64,000 bases of DNA from Clostridiaceae bacterium Marseille-Q4143 (GTDB lineage Bacteria > Bacillota > Clostridia > Lachnospirales > Lachnospiraceae): positions 2,986,416 to 3,050,415 of the forward strand of contig CP073693.1 in NCBI GenBank assembly GCA_018228645.1, given 5' to 3'. Below the pieces are notes generated by a model that was not told the DNA's origin, ran no database searches, and saw only the letters and a list, made by a program, of their open reading frames with translations. The position numbers and the translations under genes were made by a program. Position 1 is the stretch's first letter. Every line of letters begins with the position of its first letter. Below are positions 55,760 through 64,000 of this stretch, piece by piece.

Positions 55760-57651
55760 CACGTAAACAAATCATTTCAGGGATCTGCCTGATGCTTGCA
55801 GTTATTCTGATTGCATCAGGCAGTTATCTGTTTTTGTATCATTTCAATAATAAATATACCCGTCCGTCCCTGCAGCCTGCCAACGGACTGCTTGTATTGT
55901 CTGAAGAAGACCTTGCCGTCCAGCCTCTTACATTTCTGACCTCCGGCTGGGCATACTATCCTGATGTGCTTCTTACCCCCGCAGATTTTGACAACCAGAC
56001 ATCAAACCATTATATGATCTATACGGAAATAGGACAATATTCCCATTTTGACCTGACGGGAAATGATCAGCTTCCTCATGGAAGTGCCACTTATGCCCTG
56101 TGGCTTTCTCTGCCCCCAGGAACAGTCTGCGCCCTGGAATTGCCGGAAATCTTCAGTTCCTGCAATGTCTATATAGATGACCACCTCATCTTCCGGACCG
56201 GCAACCCGGATCCGTCTGCCTATAAAGCAAGAACTCAGGAGCATTTTCTGACTTTTACTTCCACCGGAAATACCCGGATTCTGCTATCCGTCAGTGATTA
56301 TTCCCACTACTACAGCGGACTTACTTATCCGCCTGCCTTCGGAACCCCGGAAGCAGTCTCCCGGTATCAGAATCTGCGTCTTGGCATCTGCATGGCTGCG
56401 GATGCACTGGCGCTGCTCATTGCCCTTTTGGCATTCTATCTGGGTTTCCGTATGCATTATAAAAATGCACTCTGCTTCGGAGGACTCTGCCTTGCCATGG
56501 TAGGATTTACATCCTATCCGCTGATTCATACTTTTTTTGAATTACCTGTATTTCCTCTGTATGCCATGGAACTCTTCTGCGGCTATCTGATTCCGTTTTT
56601 CGTGCTTCTGCTTCACAACCAGATCTGCGAAACTGACCGCCGCCCGTCAATGATCAGCCAGTACCTTGCACTTTTCTTCTGCCTGCTGTCCTTTGGCTAC
56701 AGTGCCTGTGCGCCCATGCTCACCACCGGACTCATGCAGGTATTTTCCGGTCTGGTCTTCACCTACAAAGTCTTTCTTGTCCTGTGGCTTCTTCTAACCG
56801 CATCCCTGGCTTTCAAACGGCAGACCCCGGAATCTGTACCTTTATTCTATGGAGACCTTTTCTATGCTACTTCCTTTTTCTGGGATCTGCTGCTTCCGAA
56901 ATTTGAGCCTGTCTATGGCGGATGGTTCTCCGAATGGGGTACCTCCCTCCTGCTGCTGATGATCCTTTATACATTGTGGAATGATCTGGTGAAGGCATAT
57001 TCTTTCCGGCTCACCTTCTCTGAAGAACAGCGACAGCTGACCCGGCAGATTGCGATCCAGAAAACCCACTATCAGGACTTATCCGACCGCATCGAGGAAA
57101 CGGTGCGCATCCGACATGATTTTCGCCATCATATGCAGCTTTTAAATACATTGGTAGAAGAGGGAGAATATGAGAAATTAAAAGACTATCTGAAAGATTA
57201 TCGAATTGCTTCTAATACGGACAGCCGTACCGTCCTCTGTCGGAATCTGATCATCGATGCGATTTTGCAGTATTACAATACCCGCTGTCAGCAAAATCAC
57301 ATTGATCTGTCTGTCCATGCAGAGCTTCCCGCGGAACTGCCCTACTCAGATACAGATCTTTCCATCCTGTTTGGCAACCTTCTCGAAAATGCCTTTGAAG
57401 CCTGCACTTCTCAAATAAACGGTCGGAAATATATCCGCCTTCAGGCGGGATGGCAGCGTGAAAAACTCTGTCTGCGGGTAGAGAACAGCCATTCCAATCA
57501 GATCCATACCCACAAAGGCCGATACCTCTCCACCAAACATGATGGCGATGGCATCGGCACCCAGTCCGTCCGCGCTCTGACAGAACGCCTGCACGGACAG
57601 ATCAAATTCGATGTGACCGACAACACCTTCCGGGTGTCAGTTATTTTATGA
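55756..57651 (+). CDS. GHKL sensor histidine kinase with 7TM-type membrane sensor
   Basis: 631 residues. A first membrane segment (7-29) is followed by an extracellular beta-rich domain (30-205) that resembles the 7TMR-DISM extracellular domains. About seven hydrophobic segments span 206-410. The cytoplasmic part has a coiled coil, the H-box RIRHDFRHHM (phosphoacceptor H454), N-box NLLENAFEA (541-549) and G-box GDGIGTQSV (597-605), typical of the GHKL kinases that pair with LytTR regulators. It is the third gene of the operon and overlaps the surface-protein gene by four bases. It ends four bases from the convergent ogt gene with no clear terminator between them. Confidence 0.93.
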   Translation: MTRKQIISGICLMLAVILIASGSYLFLYHFNNKYTRPSLQPANGLLVLSEEDLAVQPLTFLTSGWAYYPDVLLTPADFDNQTSNHYMIYTEIGQYSHFDLTGNDQLPHGSATYALWLSLPPGTVCALELPEIFSSCNVYIDDHLIFRTGNPDPSAYKARTQEHFLTFTSTGNTRILLSVSDYSHYYSGLTYPPAFGTPEAVSRYQNLRLGICMAADALALLIALLAFYLGFRMHYKNALCFGGLCLAMVGFTSYPLIHTFFELPVFPLYAMELFCGYLIPFFVLLLHNQICETDRRPSMISQYLALFFCLLSFGYSACAPMLTTGLMQVFSGLVFTYKVFLVLWLLLTASLAFKRQTPESVPLFYGDLFYATSFFWDLLLPKFEPVYGGWFSEWGTSLLLLMILYTLWNDLVKAYSFRLTFSEEQRQLTRQIAIQKTHYQDLSDRIEETVRIRHDFRHHMQLLNTLVEEGEYEKLKDYLKDYRIASNTDSRTVLCRNLIIDAILQYYNTRCQQNHIDLSVHAELPAELPYSDTDLSILFGNLLENAFEACTSQINGRKYIRLQAGWQREKLCLRVENSHSNQIHTHKGRYLSTKHDGDGIGTQSVRALTERLHGQIKFDVTDNTFRVSVIL

Positions 57652-57655
57652 TTCG

Positions 57656-58153
57656 TCACAAGACTGTACGTTCCAGTTCCAGCAATGCAGCTTTTTTATC
57701 AATTCCGCCCGCATAGCCTGTCAGACTTCCATTGGCTCCTATTACCCGATGGCAGGGAATGATAATAGAAATTGCATTATGCCCTACTGCGCCGCCTACT
57801 GCCTGGGCAGACATATGGGAAACTTGCTGTCTTTTGGCCATCTCCCGGGCAATCTCTCCATAAGTCATGGTCTTGCCATAGGGAATCTGTAACAGAATCT
57901 GCCACACCGCCTGTTGGAAGGCGGATCCAGCCGGATGAAGGGGCGGAGTGAATGCAGGTTCCTCGCCGGAAAAATATATATTCAGCCAATGTCTTGTCTC
58001 TGCAAGAACCGGTGTTTCCTTTAATAGCTGTTCTTCCGGAAGGGTCTTGGCAAAATATTTCTGCCCCTCAAACCACAGTCCTGTAAGGCCAGTATCATCA
58101 GCCGCCAGTAAGAGATTGCCTAATGGAGACTGATATGTGCCTATATATGCCAT
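57656..58153 (-). CDS. ogt: Methylated-DNA--protein-cysteine methyltransferase
   Basis: 165 residues, usual for Ogt. The active-site motif IIPCHRVIG and the nearby GSLTGYAGG are complete, with the helix-turn-helix part AVWQILLQIPYGKTMTYGEI in front. The enzyme removes alkyl groups from O6-alkylguanine onto its own cysteine in a suicide reaction. GAGGAAAT lies ahead of the ATG. It follows the AI-2E gene by two bases and is the last gene of that minus-strand group. Confidence 0.96.
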   Translation of the reverse strand: MAYIGTYQSPLGNLLLAADDTGLTGLWFEGQKYFAKTLPEEQLLKETPVLAETRHWLNIYFSGEEPAFTPPLHPAGSAFQQAVWQILLQIPYGKTMTYGEIAREMAKRQQVSHMSAQAVGGAVGHNAISIIIPCHRVIGANGSLTGYAGGIDKKAALLELERTVL

Positions 58154-58155
58154 CT

Positions 58156-59328
58156 TTACATTTCCTCTATTTCAGTTTTTGTCACCCGTTTAATATGTCG
58201 TTCTTTCAGACGCAGATATACGAATTCCCGAAAAATCGTATAGAGCACTGACAACAGCGGAATGAAAACAAGCATTCCCACAATCCCCATAAGGTTTCCG
58301 CCGATGGTAACTGCTGCTAGCACCCAGATTGATGGAAGTCCTACAGATTCGCCAACCACATGGGGATAGATCAGATTTCCTTCAATCTGCTGCAGCACCA
58401 GAAATACGATTATAAATAAGATTGCCTGTTTCGGGCTTACCATGAAGATCAAAAAACTTCCCACTGCACAGCCGATGAATGCCCCGAAAATGGGAACCAA
58501 TGCCGTAAACGCAATTAAAACGCCTATCAAAAGCGCATATGGCATTCTCAAAATACTTAATGTAACACAAAACATACATCCGAGAATGATGGCTTCCAGA
58601 CACTGACCCGTAAGAAAATTCGCAAATGTCCGATAAGTCAGCGAACAGATTCGAAGAAAAACCTCTGCTTTTTCTTTTGGAAGGAAAGCAAAAAACACTT
58701 TTCTGATCTGTATGTGCAGCTTTTCTTTCTGAAAAAGAATATAGCAGGAAAAAGAGAAAGCAATGAAAAAGGTTGCTACTCCGCTGACGATGGAACCCAC
58801 GGCCGACACTGTCGTATTCATCATATTTCCTGCGCCATTTCCAAGAAAGCTGATCCCCCACTTGATCGCCTGGTCCGGTTGAAACTGTACCTGATCTACC
58901 AGCTTCATAATCTCCTGGTTATTGTGGGAAAATTCCCGAATCCAGCTTTGCATCTGCGGAATAAAATCAGAAATGCTCATGACCAGAGTTCCCATTGTCC
59001 TTGTAAGCTGCGGAATCACCCCGAACATCACCAGTGCAATCACACCAATCCCCAATACGATTGTAAGGAGCAGGCTTATCGGTCTTGCCAGTTTTCCAAC
59101 TGCTTTATTTTCTTTTTTTACCTTCGTAAAAATTTTCTTTTCCAAAAAGCTCATTGGCACATTGGTTACAAATGCGATCACCCCACCAAGCACAAAGGGA
59201 AATAGAATACTCCATATTTCCTTTAACACATCGAGCATCACATCAAACTTCCACAAGGCAGCCACAAGAAACGCTGTAAAGACAATGAGTTCCCGGATTT
59301 TTTTGACAGATATTTTGCTTGGATCCAC
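58156..59328 (-). CDS. AI-2E family transporter (YdbI/TqsA-type permease)
   Basis: 390 residues from the GTG at 59328, seven bases after AAGGAG; upstream ATG codons are either too close to this site or inside the ATPase gene. About eight hydrophobic segments are spread as in the family: an N-terminal pair, a central helical domain (FIPQMQSWIREFSHNNQEI) and a C-terminal set with GALVPIFGAFIG-like TALVPIFGAFIGCAVG and LQQIEGNLIYPHVVGESVGL. The family includes AI-2 exporters and sodium/proton antiporters, so the substrate is open. The gene follows the P-type ATPase by 11 bases. Confidence 0.9.
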   Translation of the reverse strand: MDPSKISVKKIRELIVFTAFLVAALWKFDVMLDVLKEIWSILFPFVLGGVIAFVTNVPMSFLEKKIFTKVKKENKAVGKLARPISLLLTIVLGIGVIALVMFGVIPQLTRTMGTLVMSISDFIPQMQSWIREFSHNNQEIMKLVDQVQFQPDQAIKWGISFLGNGAGNMMNTTVSAVGSIVSGVATFFIAFSFSCYILFQKEKLHIQIRKVFFAFLPKEKAEVFLRICSLTYRTFANFLTGQCLEAIILGCMFCVTLSILRMPYALLIGVLIAFTALVPIFGAFIGCAVGSFLIFMVSPKQAILFIIVFLVLQQIEGNLIYPHVVGESVGLPSIWVLAAVTIGGNLMGIVGMLVFIPLLSVLYTIFREFVYLRLKERHIKRVTKTEIEEM

Positions 59329-59339
59329 TAACATTCTCC

Positions 59340-61949
59340 TTATTTTCCTACTTTCATACGTATCCATTTGAGCAGCTGAATGATCAGAAGACTGGCAAAT
59401 GCATACAGATATACGCAGCTAAGCTGCATCAGATTCAGCGTCTCCACTTTAAACATGTGATGAAGTCCCGGAATCGTCAGTACAGCCGTAATGAGCACTG
59501 CCCCAAGGGCAAATGCTGCCTGAAGCCATTTGTTATTAAAGAACCGTTTTGTAAAGATAACCGGATGGTCTGATTTACAGTTGAATCCATGGAACAAACG
59601 TGCCAGGCAAAGTGTTCCGAACGCATAGGTACTTCCGAGCAGCGCACCATTCTGATGATATCCAGTCAGGAATCCGACCATCGTCATTACCCCAATCACC
59701 AGACCTTCCAGGCCGATTTTTTCAATAAAGTCTCTGGTCAGTATGGACTCGTTTGCAGATCTTGGTTTCTCATTCATCACCTCACTGTTATGGGGCTCCA
59801 CACCCAGGGCAATTGCCGGAAGACTGTCCGTCAGGAGGTTAATAAACAGTAAATGTACCGGTGCAAAAGGAACCGGAAGGCCTGCAACGGATGCACAAAG
59901 GACTGTCAGAATTGCACCAAAGTTTCCTGACAGGAGAAACTGTATCGCGCGCTTGATATTCTGATATAAGTTTCGTCCATTTTCCACTGCTTTTATAATA
60001 GTTGCAAAATTGTCGTCTGTAAGCACCATCGCTGCGGCATCCTTTGCAACTTCTGTTCCGGTCACTCCCATTGCAACACCAATATCTGCCTGCTTCAATG
60101 CCGGAGCATCATTCACACCATCTCCAGTCATTGCCACGATCATCCCTTTCTCCTGCCAGGCTCGTACAATACGGATCTTGTGCTCCGGTGACACTCTTGC
60201 ATACACAGAAACATGGGGAACAAATTCTTTCAGCTGCTCATCACTCATATTTTCAATATCAGCGCCTTCACAGGCCTCTGATAAATCATGCAAAATTCCA
60301 ATTCTCTTTGCAATTGCCGCTGCTGTAATTTTATGGTCTCCCGTGATCATGACCGGCCGGATTCCTGCTTTTATACATTCTGCAACTGCTGCCCTGGATT
60401 CTTCCCTTGGCGGATCCATCATGGCAATCAGGCCAAGAAATACCAGATGTTTCTCATCTTCCGTTGTCAATACATGGTTGTCCGGAATTTCACGATAGGT
60501 AAATGCCAGTACCCGTAACCCTTCCATCGAAAAATCCTGATTCTGCCGTTGGATTTCTTCTCTGTCTGCTTCCGTAATTTCCCTGACTCCGTCTTTCGTC
60601 CAGATTCGTTCTGTCCGCTCCAGAAGCCGGTCGACCGCTCCTTTTACGATCATCCGGTTCTCACCATCGATTCTGTGAAGTGTTGACATCATCTTACGGT
60701 CACTGTCAAAAGGAAGTTCTCCTTTCCTCGGATAAACCTTTCTTACACTTGCGGCCTCTATTCCATATCGACTGCCCAGATTGATCAATGCAGTTTCCGT
60801 CGGATCTCCGATTTCCACTCCATTTTCATTTGTCGAGTCATTACACAAAATGCTGTAATCCAAAAGACATCTTTGTGCCGGGTCTGCTACATCAATTGCG
60901 TCTGATGCAATCCTTTTTCCGTCAATATAATAATCTTCCACTGTCATTTTATTCTGCGTGAGCGTTCCTGTCTTGTCCGAACAAATGACAGACACGCTTC
61001 CCAGACCTTCCACAGCCTGAAGCTTACGAATGATTGCATGCTCTTTTGCCATCTTCTGGGTTCCAAAAGAAAGAACAATTGTCACGATAGAACTTAAGGC
61101 TTCCGGAATTGCTGCAACTGCAAGGGCTACTGCAAACATAAATGCACTGCTGATCTTCTCACCGCGAAGTACATTGATTCCAAACAGGATTCCGCAAAAT
61201 ACAATGATAAGAATGGAAAGTTTCTTTCCAAATTCATCCAGATTTGCCTGAAGGGGTGTTTGTTTTTCCGAAGTTGATTTCAAAAGTCCCGCAATCTTTC
61301 CAACCTCTGTCTGCATTCCTACATTTGTTACAACTGCTTTGCCTCGCCCATATGTCACAAAGCTGCTGGAAAACAGCATGTTTGTCCGATCACCAAGGGG
61401 TGCTTCTGTCAAAATAGTATCCATACTCTTTTCAACTGCAAGGCTTTCGCCGGTAAGGGCACTCTCATCAGCCTTAAGACTGGCATTTTCAATCAGCCTT
61501 CCGTCTGCTGGAATCATATCACCTGCTTCAAGCAGGATCACATCTCCAACAACCAGCTCTCTTGCCGGGAGCTGTACCGTTACCCCATCACGCAATACCT
61601 TTGCCTCCGGACAGGCAAGCTTCTTTAAACTCTGCAGGGACTGTTCCGCTTTTACTGTCTGCACAGTTCCCAAAATCGCATTGATCGTAATGACAATCAC
61701 GATAACCGCTGCACTTTCCACATCTCCAAGGATCCCGGATATCACTGCAGATGCAATTAAGATCAACACTAAAAAATCCTTATACTGCTCAAAGAAAACC
61801 TGCAAAATACTTTTTTTCTTTCCTTCTGCAAGCTCATTCCATCCACATTTCGTTCTGGCCCTTTGGACCTCTTCACTGGTAAGCCCTGATTTCCTGCTTT
61901 CCACACGGTCGAAAACTTCTTCAACTGTCTGTTGATAAATTTCCTTCAT
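59340..61949 (-). CDS. P2-type cation ATPase under Mn2+ riboswitch control, probable Mn2+ exporter
   Basis: 869 residues from the ATG at 61949 with AAAGGAGG eight bases upstream. All P-type ATPase motifs are present: TGES (166-169), PEAL in M4 (282-285), DKTGT phosphorylation site (325-329), MTGDGVNDAPAL hinge, and about ten membrane segments. By sequence it belongs to the Ca2+-ATPase (SERCA-like) group. The yybP-ykoY riboswitch in its leader responds to Mn2+, and related ATPases such as Lactococcus YoaB act in Mn2+ export, so Mn2+ is the likely physiological substrate. Ca2+ transport cannot be excluded. It is followed by the AI-2E gene and ogt. Confidence 0.93.
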   Translation of the reverse strand: MKEIYQQTVEEVFDRVESRKSGLTSEEVQRARTKCGWNELAEGKKKSILQVFFEQYKDFLVLILIASAVISGILGDVESAAVIVIVITINAILGTVQTVKAEQSLQSLKKLACPEAKVLRDGVTVQLPARELVVGDVILLEAGDMIPADGRLIENASLKADESALTGESLAVEKSMDTILTEAPLGDRTNMLFSSSFVTYGRGKAVVTNVGMQTEVGKIAGLLKSTSEKQTPLQANLDEFGKKLSILIIVFCGILFGINVLRGEKISSAFMFAVALAVAAIPEALSSIVTIVLSFGTQKMAKEHAIIRKLQAVEGLGSVSVICSDKTGTLTQNKMTVEDYYIDGKRIASDAIDVADPAQRCLLDYSILCNDSTNENGVEIGDPTETALINLGSRYGIEAASVRKVYPRKGELPFDSDRKMMSTLHRIDGENRMIVKGAVDRLLERTERIWTKDGVREITEADREEIQRQNQDFSMEGLRVLAFTYREIPDNHVLTTEDEKHLVFLGLIAMMDPPREESRAAVAECIKAGIRPVMITGDHKITAAAIAKRIGILHDLSEACEGADIENMSDEQLKEFVPHVSVYARVSPEHKIRIVRAWQEKGMIVAMTGDGVNDAPALKQADIGVAMGVTGTEVAKDAAAMVLTDDNFATIIKAVENGRNLYQNIKRAIQFLLSGNFGAILTVLCASVAGLPVPFAPVHLLFINLLTDSLPAIALGVEPHNSEVMNEKPRSANESILTRDFIEKIGLEGLVIGVMTMVGFLTGYHQNGALLGSTYAFGTLCLARLFHGFNCKSDHPVIFTKRFFNNKWLQAAFALGAVLITAVLTIPGLHHMFKVETLNLMQLSCVYLYAFASLLIIQLLKWIRMKVGK

Positions 61950-62024
61950 TACTTTTGCCTCCTTTTGCAAACTTATAACAACTGTAATTCTGATGCAAGG
62001 AAAGGTTTTTTTTATAAAATGATA

Positions 62025-62072
62025 TAAAAAAAGAGACCTTTATTGCATCACAAATAATGCAATAAAAGTCTC
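62025..62072 (-). terminator. Intrinsic terminator forming the riboswitch expression platform
   Basis: GAGACTTTTATTGCAT pairs with ATGCAATAAAGGTCTC over a 16-position stem (one G-U pair) with a TATTTGTG loop, followed by seven U. The 5-prime arm contains the 3-prime strand of the riboswitch P1 helix (GAGACUUUUAU), so metal binding and termination are mutually exclusive. Binding of Mn2+ should allow readthrough. Confidence 0.9.
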
Positions 62073-62159
62073 ACCATTTTCTTGCAATACCGGGTGTCTC
62101 CACCGTACTGACGACATTGCAAACGCGGATTCCCAAACGTAGGTTACTCCCCTTTATCG
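62063..62159 (-). ncRNA. yybP-ykoY (Mn2+-sensing) riboswitch
   Basis: The minus strand shows the conserved AAAGGGGAGUA at the 5-prime side, GUCGUCAGUACGGUG in the middle, CCCGGUAUUGC, and GGUGAGACUUUUAUU at the 3-prime side. These are the landmark segments of the yybP-ykoY family. P1 is formed by AUAAAG and CUUUUAU. The class senses Mn2+ and turns on efflux genes. It sits between a strong promoter and the P-type ATPase gene. Confidence 0.93.
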
Positions 62160-62165
62160 GGATAC

Positions 62166-62194
62166 ATAATATAACAAAGTTCCCCCTGTGTCAA
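62166..62194 (-). promoter_or_regulatory. Strong sigma-A promoter of the riboswitch-ATPase transcript
   Basis: Minus strand TTGACA (62194-62189), 17-base spacer, TATTAT (62171-62166). The -35 is a perfect match to consensus and the -10 differs at one position. Transcription would start about seven bases before the riboswitch. Confidence 0.88.
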
Positions 62195-62206
62195 GGTACT
62201 TTATGC

Positions 62207-63739
62207 TTAATACCGCTTAATTTTCTTCGACGGTGTCTTTGGAAACTCTGTATTTCTGACCTTCAGTCGATAAATCCGCTTATACGCCGGTGCCTGCTCA
62301 TTATAGCCATCGATAAGTTTCTGGAGCGCCTCTGTGATGCTGTTTTCAGCAAGTCCCTGGGCTTTCATCTCCTCTTCGTCCGGGAAAACTTCCGCTTCAA
62401 TGACACCTTCTGCCTCCCGTACCAGAATCTCCCTGATCAGGGGCTGTTCCAACAGCTTATTTTCCAGTTCTTCCGGTGAAACATTTTCCCCATTCTTCGT
62501 AATGATGAGGTTCTTCTTTCTTCCGGTCAGGAAAAGGAAACCGTCTTCGTCCACATATCCCAGATCTCCGGTCAGAAGCCAGCCATTCTGTAATGTTTCC
62601 GCTGTCTCCTCCGGCATATGATAATATCCCTGCATGACGCTGCTGCCGCGCACCTGCAGTTCTCCATCCACCACTCTTGCCTCACAGTTAGGAAGGAGCT
62701 GTCCTACAGAACCTTTTCGGATATTCCAGCTCAACGTCGTGCTGATCACCGGGGAACATTCTGTCATACCGTATCCCTGCAAAATGGCAATGTCATATTT
62801 TGCAAACAGATCCAAAAGCTCCGGCTGCAGATAGGCACCACCACTGCAGATCGTGTGGAATTGTTCTCCAAATACTGCTTCTTTCACCATTTTCGGATCT
62901 TTATCTCCTGCTGCCGCCAGCTTTTTCGCCAGGGTTTCAATCATCATGGGCACCATGAGCATGATGTTTGGCCGAAACAGTTTGATATTGGCCGCCATCC
63001 GGAACAGGGAATCATTAATACAGATCACAGATCCGCTTGAAATACCTTTTAAAATATCCATGCTCAGACAATAAGCGTGATGAACCGGCAGCACAGAGAG
63101 AAGCACACTTCGTTCCGGAAATTTCATATCCAGACAGGTGGCGTTTTCTGCAAGATTCCGATGGGTAAGCATAACCCCCTTACTCTTTCCGGTAGTACCG
63201 GAGGTAAAGAGAATAGAAGCCAGCTGATCCGGCTGCAGATCCGCCTTCGCACCAGTTCCCGGTTCCATCTCCTCCAGTGTCATTTCCATCAGCTTCGGCA
63301 AAGCCAGGATGCCATCTCCATCTTCTGTCTTCTGCATGGAAATAAGATAACGAAGCTTTGGACACTGGATTCTTGCTGCTTCCAGCACATCTTTTCTTGC
63401 TTCATCTGCCACCAGAACCACTGCATCTGCACGGTCGACAAGTTCACAGACATCTGCAGCCGGAAGGGATGCATCCAGCGGTACTGCAACGCTTCCACTG
63501 TTCACCGTTCCAAAATAGGACAGAATCCACTCATAGGAAGTAGGACCAATCAGTGCCACATGCCCGCCTCTGACCTTCAGTGTTTCCAGAAGATCGGAAA
63601 AATGCTCGCTGTCTTTTCGAAGATCCGTATAACTTTTCTCAGCAACCGTGCCTTTTCCTGACTTATAACGAATGACAATTTCCTCTCCCCAGGTTTCTTC
63701 CGCCTGTACCAACAATTCCCGTATGGTGCTTGCCTTCAT
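62207..63739 (-). CDS. AMP-dependent acyl-CoA/acyl-ACP synthetase
   Basis: 510 residues. The adenylate-forming signature SILFTSGTTGKSKGVMLTH, the GYGMTE motif, TGDLGYVDEDGFLFLTGRKK hinge and a C-terminal lysine-rich end (PSKKIKRY) with the catalytic Lys are all present. These enzymes activate a carboxylic acid with ATP and load it on CoA or a carrier protein. An acyl carrier protein gene lies two bases upstream, so the acceptor is probably that ACP. The acid is unknown. GGAGAGGAG precedes the ATG. Confidence 0.92.
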   Translation of the reverse strand: MKASTIRELLVQAEETWGEEIVIRYKSGKGTVAEKSYTDLRKDSEHFSDLLETLKVRGGHVALIGPTSYEWILSYFGTVNSGSVAVPLDASLPAADVCELVDRADAVVLVADEARKDVLEAARIQCPKLRYLISMQKTEDGDGILALPKLMEMTLEEMEPGTGAKADLQPDQLASILFTSGTTGKSKGVMLTHRNLAENATCLDMKFPERSVLLSVLPVHHAYCLSMDILKGISSGSVICINDSLFRMAANIKLFRPNIMLMVPMMIETLAKKLAAAGDKDPKMVKEAVFGEQFHTICSGGAYLQPELLDLFAKYDIAILQGYGMTECSPVISTTLSWNIRKGSVGQLLPNCEARVVDGELQVRGSSVMQGYYHMPEETAETLQNGWLLTGDLGYVDEDGFLFLTGRKKNLIITKNGENVSPEELENKLLEQPLIREILVREAEGVIEAEVFPDEEEMKAQGLAENSITEALQKLIDGYNEQAPAYKRIYRLKVRNTEFPKTPSKKIKRY

Positions 63740-63741
63740 AT

Positions 63742-63975
63742 CTACTCCTCTCCGGTCAGCTTCTCCAGATAGTCCACTGCCTCCTGCACGGTGCGGATAC
63801 CTGCTGCTGTCTGCTGATCTACTTCCACTTCAAAGGTATCCTCCAGTTCTCCAAGCATGCTCATAAAATCAAAGGACGTAAATCCCAGGTCTTCCATAAA
63901 ACGGGATTCCGGCTGAATCTGCTCAGGCTCTACTTCCACATAATTACAAATAATTTCTTTTAACTGTTCCAGCAT
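63742..63975 (-). CDS. Acyl carrier protein
   Basis: 77 residues, the usual ACP length. FMEDLGFTSFDFMSML holds the attachment serine S34, where phosphopantetheine is added. The acidic helix and ELEDTFEVEVDQQ are typical. It is a specialised ACP and not the standard FAS AcpP (the common DSLD is TSFD here), and pairs with the synthetase gene that follows. GGGGAG lies before the ATG at 63975. The 25 bases between it and the window edge hold only this ribosome site. Confidence 0.93.
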   Translation of the reverse strand: MLEQLKEIICNYVEVEPEQIQPESRFMEDLGFTSFDFMSMLGELEDTFEVEVDQQTAAGIRTVQEAVDYLEKLTGEE

Positions 63976-64000
63976 TTCTTTTTCTCCCCTTTTTTCTTTA

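Overview
The window looks like a piece of a Lachnospiraceae-type (Firmicutes, Clostridia) chromosome. Housekeeping and sporulation genes with typical clostridial order (yqfC-yqfD-phoH-ybeY, a SpoVB/MurJ-like flippase, a BofC-like protein) lie at the left. Strong AGGAGG-type ribosome sites, moderate GC and GHKL/LytTR signalling genes point the same way. Almost everything is on the minus strand. Only the three-gene two-component block at 53.2-57.7 kb is on the plus strand. There is no tRNA, rRNA, transposase, integrase or CRISPR array, and no gene-free stretch above 300 bases. Layout: (1) 1-5860: the start of a probable proB, a small BofC-like membrane protein, a flippase, ybeY, phoH, yqfD, yqfC and a DUF2284 protein. 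(2) 5931-50574: one tightly packed minus-strand gene train of 27 CDSs (no gap above about 93 bases) that encodes a contractile injection system (CIS). In transcription order it reads: coiled-coil protein, AAA+ ATPase, candidate cargo protein, small acidic YbjN-like protein, second AAA+ ATPase, two giant membrane-anchored surface proteins with chitobiase-type repeats, a 595-residue CIS-associated protein, a pseudokinase-like membrane protein, a HAMP/degenerate-cyclase receptor, a membrane-anchored MORN protein, DUF4255 terminator-type protein, a 230-residue protein, PAAR-like tip, sheath, tube, tail-assembly-chaperone-like protein, a 59-residue DUF6760-like protein with a non-canonical ATA start, second tube protein, an 829-residue repetitive coiled-coil protein (candidate tape measure), tube-adaptor/LysM protein, gpD-like hub, gp5-like spike, gp25, two baseplate J proteins and a P2 gpI-type protein. 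(3) 50674-53082: a large MalT/LAL-type LuxR regulator, the likely controller of the CIS. Partly palindromic sites of the form ACTRCCCGAAC lie just upstream of the first CIS gene and again upstream of the second giant surface gene. (4) 53261-57651: LytTR response regulator, secreted proline-rich surface protein and GHKL histidine kinase. A pair of direct repeats spaced exactly 21 bp lies upstream and looks like a LytTR binding site. (5) 57656-63975: ogt, an AI-2E family transporter, a P-type ATPase behind a clear yybP-ykoY (Mn2+) riboswitch, an acyl-CoA/ACP synthetase and an acyl carrier protein. How it fits together: the sheath, tube, spike, baseplate and AAA+ genes form a complete contractile machine, but no phage head, portal, terminase, integrase or lysis gene is present, so this is not a prophage. 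The unusual part is the set of membrane proteins (pseudokinase-TM, HAMP receptor, MORN-TM and two giant C-terminally anchored proteins) embedded in the same transcription unit. They suggest a CIS that is docked at, or triggered through, the cell envelope. The strongest non-gene signals are the ATAA stop/start overlap at 17935-17938, a hairpin between the Shine-Dalgarno sequence and the start codon of the sheath gene, the shared operator-like motif, the LytTR repeats and the Mn2+ riboswitch.
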